A stretch of DNA of 64,000 nt from positions 124,001-188,000 of the forward strand of contig CAMEBF010000001.1 in the NCBI GenBank assembly GCA_945912145.1, in the 5' to 3' direction. A program made the translations under genes and the position numbers. Source of the stretch: an uncultured Clostridia bacterium. Its GTDB lineage: Bacteria > Bacillota > Clostridia > Oscillospirales > Acutalibacteraceae. Below are positions 1-8,976 of the stretch, piece by piece (the first letter of the stretch is position 1; each line of letters opens with the position of its first letter). The notes under the pieces were generated by a model that searched no databases, had not been told where the DNA came from, and saw nothing but the letters and a program-made list of their open reading frames with translations.

Positions 1-1
1 T

Positions 2-1858
2 TCGTTCTTCCTGCTGTTCCTGGCCTACCGTGTTTTCAACGTGATCAGGGAGATACCGGCAAAGAGTATACTGGCTTCGGCATGCGGAGTCGCAGCATTT
101 GCCGCCATCGTTGAAAAGGTAGGCTCCGCCAATGTCGATCTGAAAGTCGTCTGGACAAGCGTTATTTTTGTGATTGTCTATGCGGTTATTCTGGCGTTTA
201 TCAGGAATCCGAAGTATGTGCGCTCGTCGATTTCGATTCTTCTGCTGACGGCCGTCTGCGCGGAGCTCCTGATTTCCGATACGCCGAATTATAAAGTCAC
301 GCAGACGAAAACATCTTATACAAGTTCCTATGATGATACAAAGGTCGTGGTTGATAAAATCAAAGAAACCGAAGGAGACGACGGCTTTTACCGTATGGAG
401 CTGGCACTTCTGCTAACGAGAATGGACAACTGCTGGTTCTATTATCCCGGCGTTTCTACGTTTACCTCGATGGCATATGAAGATGTGGCGCACTTGCAGG
501 ATTATCTCGGGCTGTTCGGCAACAAGATCAACAGTTATACCTATACGTGCCAGACGGGTCTTTACAACTCGATGATGTCGCTGAAATATATCGTCGACAA
601 TCACGATTATGTCGCCACAGACAGCTACAGACCGCAGATGGATGGTAACTTCCTGTATACCAAGGTCGATACCTATAATGATATGACGGTTTACCGGAAT
701 AATTACTGGCTTCCCGTCGCATTCTCTGCCAACGAAAATCTGGATTCGTTGTGGGTCTATAGCGACGATAATCCCTTTGTGAATCAGAACAATTTCTATT
801 ATAACGCTTCCGGCGTGGCGGATATTCTCTCGCCGCTGAGCGGTGAAGTTTCGGATATCAACAATATTGAGCAGATCGACGATTCAGCTGTCCGCGACGG
901 TCAGTTCAGCATTTATAAAGAGAACAGCGGCGAAACCTCCAACGAGGTGACGTTCCGTTATGAGGTCACGCAGACTCAGAATGTCTATGTTTACGTCGAG
1001 TGTTCCGACGTCAGTTCCGTACTTGTTTCTGCGGGAGGCTTTACCTATAATCAGTCGCTTGACAACAAGCCTTATATTCTTGATTGCGGAACGATTGAAG
1101 CCGGAACGGACCTGTATATTTCTTACAGTCTGAAAGACGATTCCATCAGCGGCACCGTAAAACAGTATGTCTACGGTATGGATCAGAATAAATTCATCAA
1201 CGCCTATAATACCATTGTGAATAACGGCGTGCTTGACGTTACGGAAAACAAAGAGCACTATATGAAAGGTACCGTAAAGCTTGCTGAAGGCAAAATGCTC
1301 TTTACGTCGATTCCGTACGATACGGCATGGGACGTTTATGTGGACGGTCAGAAGCTCTCGTCTGACAAGATCGTAAAAGTCGGCAATGCGCTCATGGGCA
1401 TCAAGATGGACGCCGGCGAGCATACCGTGGAGTTGCGGTATACGCCGAACGGCATGATTGTCGGTCTGATACTGACCGTGATCGGGATCTTGATCCTTGT
1501 TATTCTGCTGGTTCTCAAGAAGAAAAAACGTTTTGTTTACAGCGACGCATATCGCGCCGATGTTCTGGAGCTCGGCCGGTGGCGTGATAAAGGTCTCGAG
1601 GCCGCGGCAAAAGAGCAGGAAGAGCAGTTTGAAGCCGATTTTGAAAAGACGCTGCGTGAGTCGGAGGAAGAATCCGTCGATACCGAAACGCAGGACGCAT
1701 GGGAGGCCGCTCTTACCTCGGCAGCAGCCTATGTGAAATCACAAAAGCAGTCGGAAGAGTCGCAGGATGAAGCGGAAACTGAAACAGCATCTGACGTATC
1801 GGACGAAAGCGACGATTCGGAAAAAAAAACTCAATTTTTGAATCCGAAGGAGATTTAG
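2..1858 (+). CDS. YfhO-family membrane protein, C-terminal part (5' truncated by window edge)
   Basis: The reading frame is open to the first base, so only the end of the gene is present. The visible part starts inside a polytopic membrane region with hydrophobic segments ending near residue 80. A large exported domain of about 400 residues follows, rich in Asp, Asn and Tyr, then a last membrane helix (around residues 475-495, GMIVGLILTVIGILILV) and an acidic Glu/Ser/Asp-rich cytosolic tail. This layout, with the beta-rich DVYVDGQ and ELRYTPNG stretch just before the final helix, is that of the YfhO family, whose Bacillus member takes part in glycosylating lipoteichoic acid. The role here is inferred from family resemblance alone. 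The next gene starts three bases after the stop, suggesting co-transcription. The long acidic tail is not typical of the family as I know it. Confidence 0.75.
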   Translation, partial: SFFLLFLAYRVFNVIREIPAKSILASACGVAAFAAIVEKVGSANVDLKVVWTSVIFVIVYAVILAFIRNPKYVRSSISILLLTAVCAELLISDTPNYKVTQTKTSYTSSYDDTKVVVDKIKETEGDDGFYRMELALLLTRMDNCWFYYPGVSTFTSMAYEDVAHLQDYLGLFGNKINSYTYTCQTGLYNSMMSLKYIVDNHDYVATDSYRPQMDGNFLYTKVDTYNDMTVYRNNYWLPVAFSANENLDSLWVYSDDNPFVNQNNFYYNASGVADILSPLSGEVSDINNIEQIDDSAVRDGQFSIYKENSGETSNEVTFRYEVTQTQNVYVYVECSDVSSVLVSAGGFTYNQSLDNKPYILDCGTIEAGTDLYISYSLKDDSISGTVKQYVYGMDQNKFINAYNTIVNNGVLDVTENKEHYMKGTVKLAEGKMLFTSIPYDTAWDVYVDGQKLSSDKIVKVGNALMGIKMDAGEHTVELRYTPNGMIVGLILTVIGILILVILLVLKKKKRFVYSDAYRADVLELGRWRDKGLEAAAKEQEEQFEADFEKTLRESEEESVDTETQDAWEAALTSAAAYVKSQKQSEESQDEAETETASDVSDESDDSEKKTQFLNPKEI

Positions 1859-1860
1859 AC

Positions 1861-2511
1861 ATGGTTTTTTCAGATGATAATGATCTTTTTGATGAAAAAA
1901 CGATAGACGAAGTTCTGGAAGACTTTGAAAAGCGTACAGAAGATATTGAAAAACCGAAACAGAACAAGCTCTCGGCGGACGATAAAAAGTCAGCCAAAAA
2001 GAAAAAGCGGAATTTGTTTCTTTTTATTGTGATTCTGATTCTTGTAGTCGCAGCCTGCGCCGCTGTTATGATTTATGCGGCGAAGAACGGTGAAAATACA
2101 AGACCTGAAGAAAATGGGTCTAATCAGCCGGTCAATGCCGTGGTAACGACGGATGAAAGTGCGGAAGAAGAAGATTCTTCCGATGTCCTGACAACCGTTG
2201 CAACAACAGCTGCGCCGGAAACCACGACAAAAGCTCCGGAAACGACGACTAACGAACCGGAAACGACGACAAAAGTCCCGGAAACTACTACGATTCCCGT
2301 GGAATCCACGACGCAGGCACCTACAACGGAAGCCTATACCGGCAAATATGAGACCTATACAGTCAAAGCCGGCGATAATTTCTATTCGATCCTGCGTTCG
2401 TTTGGTATTGCCGATACGCCGGCGAATGTTCAGAAAATGTGCGATCTGAACGGTATCTCCGTCTATTCCGGTCTTCTCGTCGGACAGACGCTGAAAGTCC
2501 CTCTGGAGTAA
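1861..2511 (+). CDS. Membrane-anchored LysM-domain protein
   Basis: This 216-residue protein has an acidic and then Lys-rich cytoplasmic N-terminus (about 1-50) and one membrane helix (about 51-72, LFLFIVILILVVAACAAVMI). An extracellular Thr/Pro/Glu linker of repeated ETTTKAPE-type units (about 110-155) leads to a C-terminal LysM domain (about 160-216: YTVKAGDNFYSILRSFGI ... LLVGQTLKVP). LysM domains bind GlcNAc-containing glycans such as peptidoglycan, so this is likely a wall-binding protein tethered to the membrane by its N-terminus. It follows the YfhO-like gene by two bases and is closed by a hairpin terminator. No catalytic domain is visible, so it may be a scaffold or a divisome/sporulation-type protein. 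Confidence 0.85.
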   Translation: MVFSDDNDLFDEKTIDEVLEDFEKRTEDIEKPKQNKLSADDKKSAKKKKRNLFLFIVILILVVAACAAVMIYAAKNGENTRPEENGSNQPVNAVVTTDESAEEEDSSDVLTTVATTAAPETTTKAPETTTNEPETTTKVPETTTIPVESTTQAPTTEAYTGKYETYTVKAGDNFYSILRSFGIADTPANVQKMCDLNGISVYSGLLVGQTLKVPLE

Positions 2512-2529
2512 AAAAGCATAAAATAAGGC

Positions 2530-2556
2530 GAGCCGAGCGGAAAATCCGTTCGGCTC
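2530..2556 (+). terminator. Hairpin terminator between convergent genes
   Basis: Stem GAGCCGAGCGGA / TCCGTTCGGCTC with one G-T wobble and a short A loop, followed by AATTTGTT. It lies 18 bases after the LysM stop and before the end of the convergent cytidylyltransferase gene. The T tract is weak. Confidence 0.6.
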
Positions 2557-2571
2557 AATTTGTTGTCAGAT

Positions 2572-3237
2572 TTATTTTTTGATGTTTTTTCTTCGCTCCA
2601 TCAGCACTTCCACGACCTTGATATCCTCGGGATATGTGACCTTAAAATTGTCGGTGTAGCCGAAATAGCGGTATTCTTTTGTGTCAAGCGGCAACTGGTG
2701 CGCCGGGTGGCAAAGCTCGGAATTCTCGTCGAAATAGCGATAGATCAAAGGAAAGCGATAGGCGTCCGGTGCCTGTATCAAATAGAAATCCTCACGGTTG
2801 GCGATACGGTCTTTGTAGGAGCCCAAAGCGTCCGTGATCTTATAGGCGGTGTTGACGAAGTCGTAGTCGTCAAGTAAGGTGATGAACTCGTCGATCAGAT
2901 CCGGCGTAATCATCGGACAAGCCGCGTTATTCTCGATGATTTTTTCACAGTCGGGATAGGCGGACGCTATGTAATTGAGTGCGTTTTTGAACGAGCCGTT
3001 GCGGGTTTTGCCGCCCTCAACGGTTGTAACGCCGTATTCACGGGCAATTCTGCCGTTTTCCATTTCCGCGTGATCAACAATTACGATAAAATCGTCGATC
3101 GTTTTGGCGTCTTTAAAAGCGTCAATGGAGTATTGAATCATTTCCTTACCGAAAATGGTGCAGTACTGTTTGGGCTTGTCCGCGCCGAAGCGGGAGCCGA
3201 TACCGCCTGCTAAAATAATACCGATGGATTTTCCCAT
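2572..3237 (-). CDS. IspD/TarI-like cytidylyltransferase with altered substrate motif
   Basis: The 221-residue protein has the nucleotidyltransferase signature AGGIGSRFGADKPKQY at the N-terminus, with the Arg and Lys that bind CTP and stabilise the transition state. This places it with IspD (methylerythritol-4-phosphate) and TarI (ribitol-5-phosphate) cytidylyltransferases. The segment normally reading HDAARP or HDAVRP is NNAACP here, so the usual Asp and Arg are Asn and Cys. The later Arg of the ANREDFYLIQAPDAYRF region is kept. It is the last gene of an operon with a 2-hydroxyacid dehydrogenase, a CDP-glycerol-type transferase and a flippase. I therefore infer that it makes a CDP-alditol or related CDP-activated precursor for a surface polymer and is not the housekeeping isoprenoid enzyme. 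The substrate is unknown. Confidence 0.8.
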   Translation of the reverse strand: MGKSIGIILAGGIGSRFGADKPKQYCTIFGKEMIQYSIDAFKDAKTIDDFIVIVDHAEMENGRIAREYGVTTVEGGKTRNGSFKNALNYIASAYPDCEKIIENNAACPMITPDLIDEFITLLDDYDFVNTAYKITDALGSYKDRIANREDFYLIQAPDAYRFPLIYRYFDENSELCHPAHQLPLDTKEYRYFGYTDNFKVTYPEDIKVVEVLMERRKNIKK

Positions 3238-3249
3238 AGTCGTTTCTCC

Positions 3250-4281
3250 TTATCTGTAGACCACGCAGTTGTTCGGTTTCCTGTCGGCGAGCCAGTCGGT
3301 CAGGCTCTCGATGACCATGTTGGTGCCCTGCACCTGAACATCATAGGACGAACCGGCGATATGCGGCGTGATGATCAGATTTTTGGCATCGAGCAGCGGA
3401 CAGTCTGCGGCGATGGGTTCTACAGCCGTTACGTCGATGGCGGCACCGGCGATTTTGTCGTGGTTCAGCGCGTCGATCAACGCTGCTTCGTCAACGAGTT
3501 CACCGCGCGCCGTATTGATGAAATAGGCGTCGTTCTTCATTTTTTCAAATTCTTCTGACTTGAAAAGATGTCTTGTCTGCGGCGTGACGACACAATGCAG
3601 ACTGATGACGTCGGACTGCCTGAGCAGTTTATCGAACTTGACGAGTTCAATGTCCTCGGGAACGGAATCGGGATCAATATACGGATCGTAGGCGATGATC
3701 TTCATGTCGAACGCCTGCGCTTTTTTGGCAACGAGCCGACCCGCATGACCGAAGCCGACAAGACCGAGTGTCATATGGTTGAGACTTCTGCCGCGGAAAC
3801 GGATGAAAGGGGAGTTGTTGTCGAGTCCCCATACGGTGTCGCGGTATTCGTCGGGCTTGGATTTGACGTCTGTTGTAATTACTCTGTCGTGAATGAGATT
3901 GTCAGTCAGCGTGATGTTGCGTGTCAGGTCGAGAATATAACCCATCGTCATATCAGAAACGGCGTTGGCGTTGCGTCCGGCGTTGTTGCAGACGATAACG
4001 CCTTTTTCCATCGCCTTGTCGAGATCGATCACGGTCTTGACGCCGCCACGGCAGCAGACGATGAATTTCAGGTTCTCGGCGCAGTCAAAAATTTCGGCGT
4101 CGATTGTGTCATATTCGCAGATCAGGATGTCGATATCGCGCACTCTGGCTTTCAGCTCGTCGCGCGGCATGACATCGTGATTCAGGTGATAGCCGGCGTA
4201 TTCAAAATCAATGCGGTCGCTGAGCGTTTCGAGCAGCGGCTCGATCACTTCGGCGGTTACCAAAGCTTTTAAGCGTTCCAT
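3250..4281 (-). CDS. D-isomer-specific 2-hydroxyacid dehydrogenase family protein
   Basis: The 343-residue protein belongs to the D-2-hydroxyacid dehydrogenase/phosphoglycerate dehydrogenase family. It has a Rossmann glycine motif GLVGFGHAGRLV near residue 175, the NTARGELVDE loop carrying the active-site Arg, VEP carrying the Glu, and ITPHIAGSS carrying the catalytic His. Such enzymes interconvert 2-hydroxyacids and 2-oxoacids with NAD(P). It sits 12 bases upstream of the cytidylyltransferase and 11 bases downstream of a CDP-glycerol-type transferase. It may make or reduce the carbon skeleton that is then CDP-activated, filling the slot that TarJ (an unrelated reductase family) fills in ribitol teichoic-acid clusters. 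That pathway role is inference; the family call is firm. No C-terminal ACT domain is present. Confidence 0.85.
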   Translation of the reverse strand: MERLKALVTAEVIEPLLETLSDRIDFEYAGYHLNHDVMPRDELKARVRDIDILICEYDTIDAEIFDCAENLKFIVCCRGGVKTVIDLDKAMEKGVIVCNNAGRNANAVSDMTMGYILDLTRNITLTDNLIHDRVITTDVKSKPDEYRDTVWGLDNNSPFIRFRGRSLNHMTLGLVGFGHAGRLVAKKAQAFDMKIIAYDPYIDPDSVPEDIELVKFDKLLRQSDVISLHCVVTPQTRHLFKSEEFEKMKNDAYFINTARGELVDEAALIDALNHDKIAGAAIDVTAVEPIAADCPLLDAKNLIITPHIAGSSYDVQVQGTNMVIESLTDWLADRKPNNCVVYR

Positions 4282-4292
4282 GAAATTCCTCC

Positions 4293-5435
4293 TTAAAAGT
4301 TATAATGCTCTTTCATATAGTTGTAAAGTCTTTCGCAGCTTTTGTCGTCGGTATAGTCGAAAAACCGCTTTTTCTCTCCGGCTCTTTCCTTTGCAAACGG
4401 ATCGGAATCCGTCACGACCTCCCGGATGAATGTCTTCAGGTCGTCGGGTGAATCCAGATAACGGCAGTGATAATTCGCCTTGAAGTCGCTAAAATAGAGC
4501 TTCCATTTTTGATTGAACTGTTCGAGATCTTCTACAGCCAGCGCAATCGGCCGGTCAAGGAGAAGATAGTCGTAATAAACGGAAGAATAGTCGGTGATCA
4601 GCGCGTCGGTTTGTGTCAAAAACTCATAGAGCTGAAGATTTTTCTTTTGCAGAAAATCATTGTTTGCAATCACAATATTGCTCATTTCGTCAAGATGCAG
4701 AACGCTGATGTCCTGCGCCGGATGGGGCCGGATATAGAGTACCGTGTTGTTCTCTTTCAGAAAATCGTTGATTTCCGCCATTTGCTCATGCGACTTGATA
4801 ACGGGGAGACCTAACGGGAAAGAGTTTTCGATTTTCAAATTTTTCACGCCGGAATGCTGTCGATAGGTGGGCATCCAGACGATCGCGGTCTCTTTACGGT
4901 CTTTCCGGATTCCGGAATGCTTGCATAGAATATCGTTGCGGCAATAGCCGATGTTGCTGAGTGTCTCGGCGGGGATACCGTATTGTTTGTACATTTCAAA
5001 AAAGAAGGAAGATGTGAGTGTATTCAGATCGGTTTCACCCTGCTGTCGTAAATATTCCTCCGCAATTTTGACCGGCATTCCGTGACCGAGAAAAACGCGG
5101 ATCTGGTCTTTGTGCGTCTTGCCGACATAGCTGTTGCAGTCAATAATAAATTTTGACAGATAGCGCGCTTTGTTGTACTCTCTTTTCTCCTGCGGCGTCC
5201 CAGGATTTTTCAGAATCCATTTGATTTTTTTTCCGCAGAGCTCGTCCCTTGCGTTTGCCTTGTCTTTCAGAACCCAGATCGGTGTATAGCGATCAAAAAC
5301 ATCGGTATGTTCTGCGAGATACTGGAAGAACCAATAGGAATTATCGGAATAATCGGGGTTTGATTCAAAAAGAATCGTGTCGGTACGCGGCATATATTTG
5401 GTGAGAACGGTTTTGAATAAATTGATGATATTCAT
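4293..5435 (-). CDS. CDP-glycerol glycerophosphotransferase family (TagB/TagF-like)
   Basis: The 380-residue protein carries family marks: the MPTYRQHSG motif near residue 200, RPHPAQD near 260 and TDYSSVYYDYLLLDRPIAL near 310. These are the histidine and Asp/Ser motifs of the catalytic fold of TagB/TagF polyglycerol-phosphate transferases. The enzymes move an alditol-phosphate unit from a CDP-alditol to a lipid-linked or growing polymer at the cytoplasmic face of the membrane. The length fits a catalytic domain with a short N-terminal part, closer to TagB than to long TagF. It is flanked by a flippase and by a dehydrogenase plus cytidylyltransferase pair, a compact set for making and exporting a teichoic-acid-like decoration. 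The exact alditol cannot be read from the sequence. Confidence 0.85.
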   Translation of the reverse strand: MNIINLFKTVLTKYMPRTDTILFESNPDYSDNSYWFFQYLAEHTDVFDRYTPIWVLKDKANARDELCGKKIKWILKNPGTPQEKREYNKARYLSKFIIDCNSYVGKTHKDQIRVFLGHGMPVKIAEEYLRQQGETDLNTLTSSFFFEMYKQYGIPAETLSNIGYCRNDILCKHSGIRKDRKETAIVWMPTYRQHSGVKNLKIENSFPLGLPVIKSHEQMAEINDFLKENNTVLYIRPHPAQDISVLHLDEMSNIVIANNDFLQKKNLQLYEFLTQTDALITDYSSVYYDYLLLDRPIALAVEDLEQFNQKWKLYFSDFKANYHCRYLDSPDDLKTFIREVVTDSDPFAKERAGEKKRFFDYTDDKSCERLYNYMKEHYNF

Positions 5436-5463
5436 GGTCGATTCCCTCTTTTTTCGTAATAAG

Positions 5464-6930
5464 TTATGTTTTCTTCTTTTTTAGGCCGTCGAGATATTCG
5501 ATCACCGTTTCTTTCAGATAAGTAAACGGTTCGACTTTGAAAAGGACAGAAATCAGAAGATAGATGACTCCTCCGGTTAAAACCTGTAGGATCATCATCG
5601 GCAATGCACTCAATTTGAGCCAAACTCCTTCAAAATATACGATAACGGCCATAACGGCGGAAATAAGCAGTCCCGGTGCCATATCGACCGCGAGCTCGCG
5701 ATAGCTGTAGGAGATCAGTTTCTTATTCGGCAGGGTGTTGACGATCGAGGCGATCAGCGTCGTCAGCAGCAGACTGTAGGCGATGGCGTCAACGCTGTGG
5801 CGCATGACGGCAAACAGAATCAGCAGGCTGGAGCCTTTTTTGACAATCTCTAACTTTAAATTGATGTCGCTGCGGCCGACCGCTTTGATCGCCTGTAAAT
5901 TGGCAGTCTGAATCGGTTCAAAACAGTAGGCGATGCAATAGATTTGAAGATACGGCACGCAGGGGAGCCATTTATCGGTCAGAAGCAGTTTAATGAGCGG
6001 TTCCGCCACAACGGCCAGCCCGAACATCATTGGACACATGATATAGGCGCTGGTTCTTATAGAGCGGCGCATCATATTTTTGACGTTGACCGGATTGCTC
6101 TGTTCTTTTGAGATAGCGGGAAACAGGACGTTGGATATGGTCGTATTGATATTGGTCACAATGATATTCGGAATCTGCTTGCCCTTATCGAAAAACGCTA
6201 AATCGTTGGAGGTATAGAGCTTGCCGATAATAATGGAGCGCAATTCATTATAGGTCTCGCCTATCAGTCCCGCGACAAGGATCTTCCAGCCGTAGCGGAA
6301 GAGGTCTTTCAGGCGCGTCCATGAGAATTTGAGTTCCGGTTTCCAATGGATCGTCAGCCCCAGAATGATGGTATCCATGACGGTATTGGTCAGGTACTGT
6401 CCGACAAGAGCCCAGACGCCGAACCCACGGTACGCCATGAAAATGCCGACAAACGCAGATACCACCGTGCCGATAATGGTGGAGAAAAAGAATTTGCGGA
6501 AAATCATTTTCCGTGAGACATAAGCCTGCTGCACATTGTTGACGGCAGTCAGAGGAATGCGCAGACCGAGAACGCGTAAAACGGGGACAAGCTGCTCATA
6601 GCCCTCTCCAAAAAACGATGCGATCAGCGGCGCAGCAAAGAAAAGAATCAGATAGAGAATGAGAGATGCGCCGATCTGAAAATACAGAACCGAAGAAAAA
6701 TCAATATTGTCAGCGTCCTTTTTCTGGATCAACGAAGAGCCGAAGCCGTTGACAACGATGCAGTTCGCGAATGTGATAAAAATCGTAACGAGGGTGATCA
6801 GTCCGTATGCTTCTGTCGGTAAAAGTCTTGCCAGCACGACGGAGACCACAAACGTGACGACCTGTGCCGTGATTCGTTCGCCGAATTTCCATATCAATCC
6901 TGACAGAACTTTATTTTTGGTATCATCCAT
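5464..6930 (-). CDS. Polysaccharide flippase (Wzx/oligosaccharide flippase family)
   Basis: The 488-residue protein has about twelve to fourteen hydrophobic segments. Its N-terminus (VLSGLIWKFGERITAQVVTF, then LARLLPTEAYGLITL) is characteristic of the RfbX/Wzx-type polysaccharide exporters of the MOP superfamily, which flip undecaprenyl-linked glycans across the membrane. It is the first gene of a four-gene minus-strand operon with a promoter 33-61 bases upstream of the start. The ATG at 6930 is preceded by a GGAGAC ribosome site. Downstream genes suggest that the cargo is an alditol-phosphate-bearing lipid-linked glycan. A second, unrelated-looking flippase lies in the capsule locus at 29.6-31.2 kb. 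Confidence 0.88.
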   Translation of the reverse strand: MDDTKNKVLSGLIWKFGERITAQVVTFVVSVVLARLLPTEAYGLITLVTIFITFANCIVVNGFGSSLIQKKDADNIDFSSVLYFQIGASLILYLILFFAAPLIASFFGEGYEQLVPVLRVLGLRIPLTAVNNVQQAYVSRKMIFRKFFFSTIIGTVVSAFVGIFMAYRGFGVWALVGQYLTNTVMDTIILGLTIHWKPELKFSWTRLKDLFRYGWKILVAGLIGETYNELRSIIIGKLYTSNDLAFFDKGKQIPNIIVTNINTTISNVLFPAISKEQSNPVNVKNMMRRSIRTSAYIMCPMMFGLAVVAEPLIKLLLTDKWLPCVPYLQIYCIAYCFEPIQTANLQAIKAVGRSDINLKLEIVKKGSSLLILFAVMRHSVDAIAYSLLLTTLIASIVNTLPNKKLISYSYRELAVDMAPGLLISAVMAVIVYFEGVWLKLSALPMMILQVLTGGVIYLLISVLFKVEPFTYLKETVIEYLDGLKKKKT

Positions 6931-6962
6931 ATTTCTGTCTCCATATACATAATTCTTACAGT

Positions 6963-6991
6963 ATTATAACTGTTTATGCGTATAAAGTCAA
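6963..6991 (-). promoter_or_regulatory. Sigma-A-type promoter of the flippase/CDP-alditol operon
   Basis: Read on the minus strand: TTGACT, 17 bases, TATAAT, placed 33 bases before the flippase ATG. The remaining roughly 250 bases of this divergent gap (to 7248) hold AT-rich sequence without a convincing gene, apart from the promoter-like elements of the next plus-strand gene. Confidence 0.8.
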
Positions 6992-7185
6992 GTTTTGGCT
7001 TGGAAAAACACCATTTGGCGGATGCGTGGGGAGAGGAAGCAGAGAATAAAAAGACAGGACTTTCGTCCATTTGCCTAAAACTAAATAAGAAAATACGCTT
7101 TGTCATAAGTTTTTGCTTTGTTACATCGCCTTTGTGTTAAAGCGTGATTTTTTTATGAATAAATTGAGAAAATGGTCGAATTCTG

Positions 7186-7212
7186 TTGATTTTTGGAGAT
7201 AAATATTATAAT
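7186..7212 (+). promoter_or_regulatory. Possible promoter of the secreted repeat protein
   Basis: TTGATT and TATAAT separated by only 15 bases, followed by a GGAGG ribosome site at 7233-7238 and an ATG at 7249. The short spacing makes this a tentative call. Confidence 0.4.
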
Positions 7213-7248
7213 ATTAGGATAAATCCAAATTCAGGAGGTACTGTATTG

Positions 7249-8925
7249 ATGAAAAAAATATTTGCTGTATTTCTTTGTGTTCTCATGACTGTCTGTATAT
7301 TGCCGACAGCCGTTTCGGCAGAGGATGAATTTTCTCATGTGACGGGAACGACTTTTGACGCGTGCCGTGATGCCGCGGCAGAGGGAACGGATTACGTTTT
7401 GTCTGAAGACGGACAGACCGTTACCGTCAATTCGGCGGACGGCTACTGCAAAGCGGTTGCGTTGACGAACGCGTCCGGCTCCGTTATCACCACGGTCGTT
7501 CTGAACGCGGATATCGACCTGGAGCTGATTGAGCTGACGTCGCTTCGTCCGCAGCAGTCGAGTAAAGTTTTCACGCTTGACGGCAACGCTCATACGATCA
7601 GACGACCGCACGTCATGACGCCGTCGTACAGAGGAATGTATTATTGCGCTCTGATCGCATCGGCAAACTCGGTAACCGTCAAAGACCTGACGGTTGAAGA
7701 CGCCGTGATGGGCACGGCTATGATCAACGGCTGCGCCGTTATCCTCGGCAACTGCGTCGTAAAAGGCGTTTTTGAGAATGTTACCGTCCGGAATTCCTCC
7801 ATAACCGGTTACGGTAAGGTCGCTACGATCTTAGGACTGAATAATAACCCGGCAACGCTCGTATTCAGAAATGTTACGGCGGAAAATAATACGGTTATGG
7901 CTCTCTATAACGCAGGCGGCATTGCCGGCAATATCATGCGCCAGTCTTCTCTGACCGCTGAAAACGTTACGGTTACCGACGATATGTATATACCGCTCTA
8001 TCCCGAAACGAATGTCTGGGTAACGCTGAATACCACCGTTACCTGCGACGGCTCACAGGCGACCTGTATCGGTTCCGGGGAAAAGGTTCACGGTTACTAC
8101 AGGGATTACGCCGCCTCGAAGGGAACTGCCGATTATTATTATTTCGGAGGATACGGACGTTATTGGGTGATTTACGGCGCAACGGCACATGATTGCTCCG
8201 GAGACACCATTCCCGGGTATGAAATCGGCAACAGCGAACTGGTCGTTAACAGTCTGGAAGATGTTGACCATACGAAACTGACACTTGTCCCCGGAACACC
8301 GGCGACCTGCGTTTCCGAGGGCGTCGCCGATTATTATGTCTGTGAATGCGGTATCAAGCTGCTCAAAGGCGATTATCCGGGCGGCTATATGGAATTCTGG
8401 GACAATTCGGTTCTGACGATTCCCGTTGATCCCGAGAATCACGCGAATACGCAACTCTTGGGCGAAACGGCACCGACTTGTTCCGCTCCCGGATTTACGG
8501 GCAACGTATATTGTAAGGATTGCGACGAAATGGTGGAAGCCGGTACGCTGATTCCGTATCTTGGTGTGGACGCGCCGGAGGATTCCCATACGGCGGTAAA
8601 AGTGATTCCGGGTGTTGATCCGACCTGCGATCAGCCGGGTTCAACCGAGGGTAAGATTTGTGAAGACTGCGGAGCCGTTCTGGTTCCCGTCGAGGAGATT
8701 CCCGCCACGGGACATCATGAAGACGCGGACGGCGACGGAAAATGCGATGTCTGCGGTATCCAGATGCCTACAGAGTCGGATTCCGAACCGGTCAATAAGG
8801 ATACGTTCCGCTGTAAGATGTGCAAAACGTATGAAGAGCATAAGGACATTCCCGTCATCGGTTGGTTCTATACGATCGTGCATTATTTCGTGCATCTCGC
8901 GCATTACATAGGTTCTCTGACTTAA
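7249..8925 (+). CDS. Secreted protein with C-terminal Cys-pair repeats
   Basis: The start is placed at 7249 because AGGAGG lies 10 bases upstream and the protein then opens with a classical signal peptide (MKKIFAVF..., cleavage near AVSAED). The 558-residue precursor has an N-terminal region of about 260 residues, rich in Asn/Thr/Val strands (NVTVRNSSITG, NVTAENNTVMALYNAGGIAG), which suggests a right-handed beta-helix. Three or four repeats follow of the type PTCSAPGFTGNVYCKDC and PTCDQPGSTEGKICEDCG, ending in DADGDGKCDVCG. Each repeat carries a CxxC pair and recalls repeats seen in many large secreted proteins of gut Clostridia. No catalytic residues were recognised. A hydrophobic, His-rich tail (IVHYFVHLAHYIGSLT) closes the protein and may associate with the membrane. 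Confidence 0.75.
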   Translation: MKKIFAVFLCVLMTVCILPTAVSAEDEFSHVTGTTFDACRDAAAEGTDYVLSEDGQTVTVNSADGYCKAVALTNASGSVITTVVLNADIDLELIELTSLRPQQSSKVFTLDGNAHTIRRPHVMTPSYRGMYYCALIASANSVTVKDLTVEDAVMGTAMINGCAVILGNCVVKGVFENVTVRNSSITGYGKVATILGLNNNPATLVFRNVTAENNTVMALYNAGGIAGNIMRQSSLTAENVTVTDDMYIPLYPETNVWVTLNTTVTCDGSQATCIGSGEKVHGYYRDYAASKGTADYYYFGGYGRYWVIYGATAHDCSGDTIPGYEIGNSELVVNSLEDVDHTKLTLVPGTPATCVSEGVADYYVCECGIKLLKGDYPGGYMEFWDNSVLTIPVDPENHANTQLLGETAPTCSAPGFTGNVYCKDCDEMVEAGTLIPYLGVDAPEDSHTAVKVIPGVDPTCDQPGSTEGKICEDCGAVLVPVEEIPATGHHEDADGDGKCDVCGIQMPTESDSEPVNKDTFRCKMCKTYEEHKDIPVIGWFYTIVHYFVHLAHYIGSLT

Positions 8926-8935
8926 TGCATCAGCA

Positions 8936-8972
8936 AAGCCGCTCCTTTCGGGACGGCTTCGTGATCTTTTTT
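8936..8972 (+). terminator. Intrinsic terminator
   Basis: Stem AAGCCG-CTCC / GGGA-CGGCTT with a short loop, followed a few bases later by a run of eight T. It lies just after the secreted-protein stop and before the convergent hydrolase gene. Confidence 0.75.
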
Positions 8973-8976
8973 TTGT

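Noticed and set aside
2198-2449. Basic Arg/Lys-rich small protein in the LysM gene
   Set aside because: It is the +1 frame of the Thr/Pro/Glu repeat linker and has no ribosome site.
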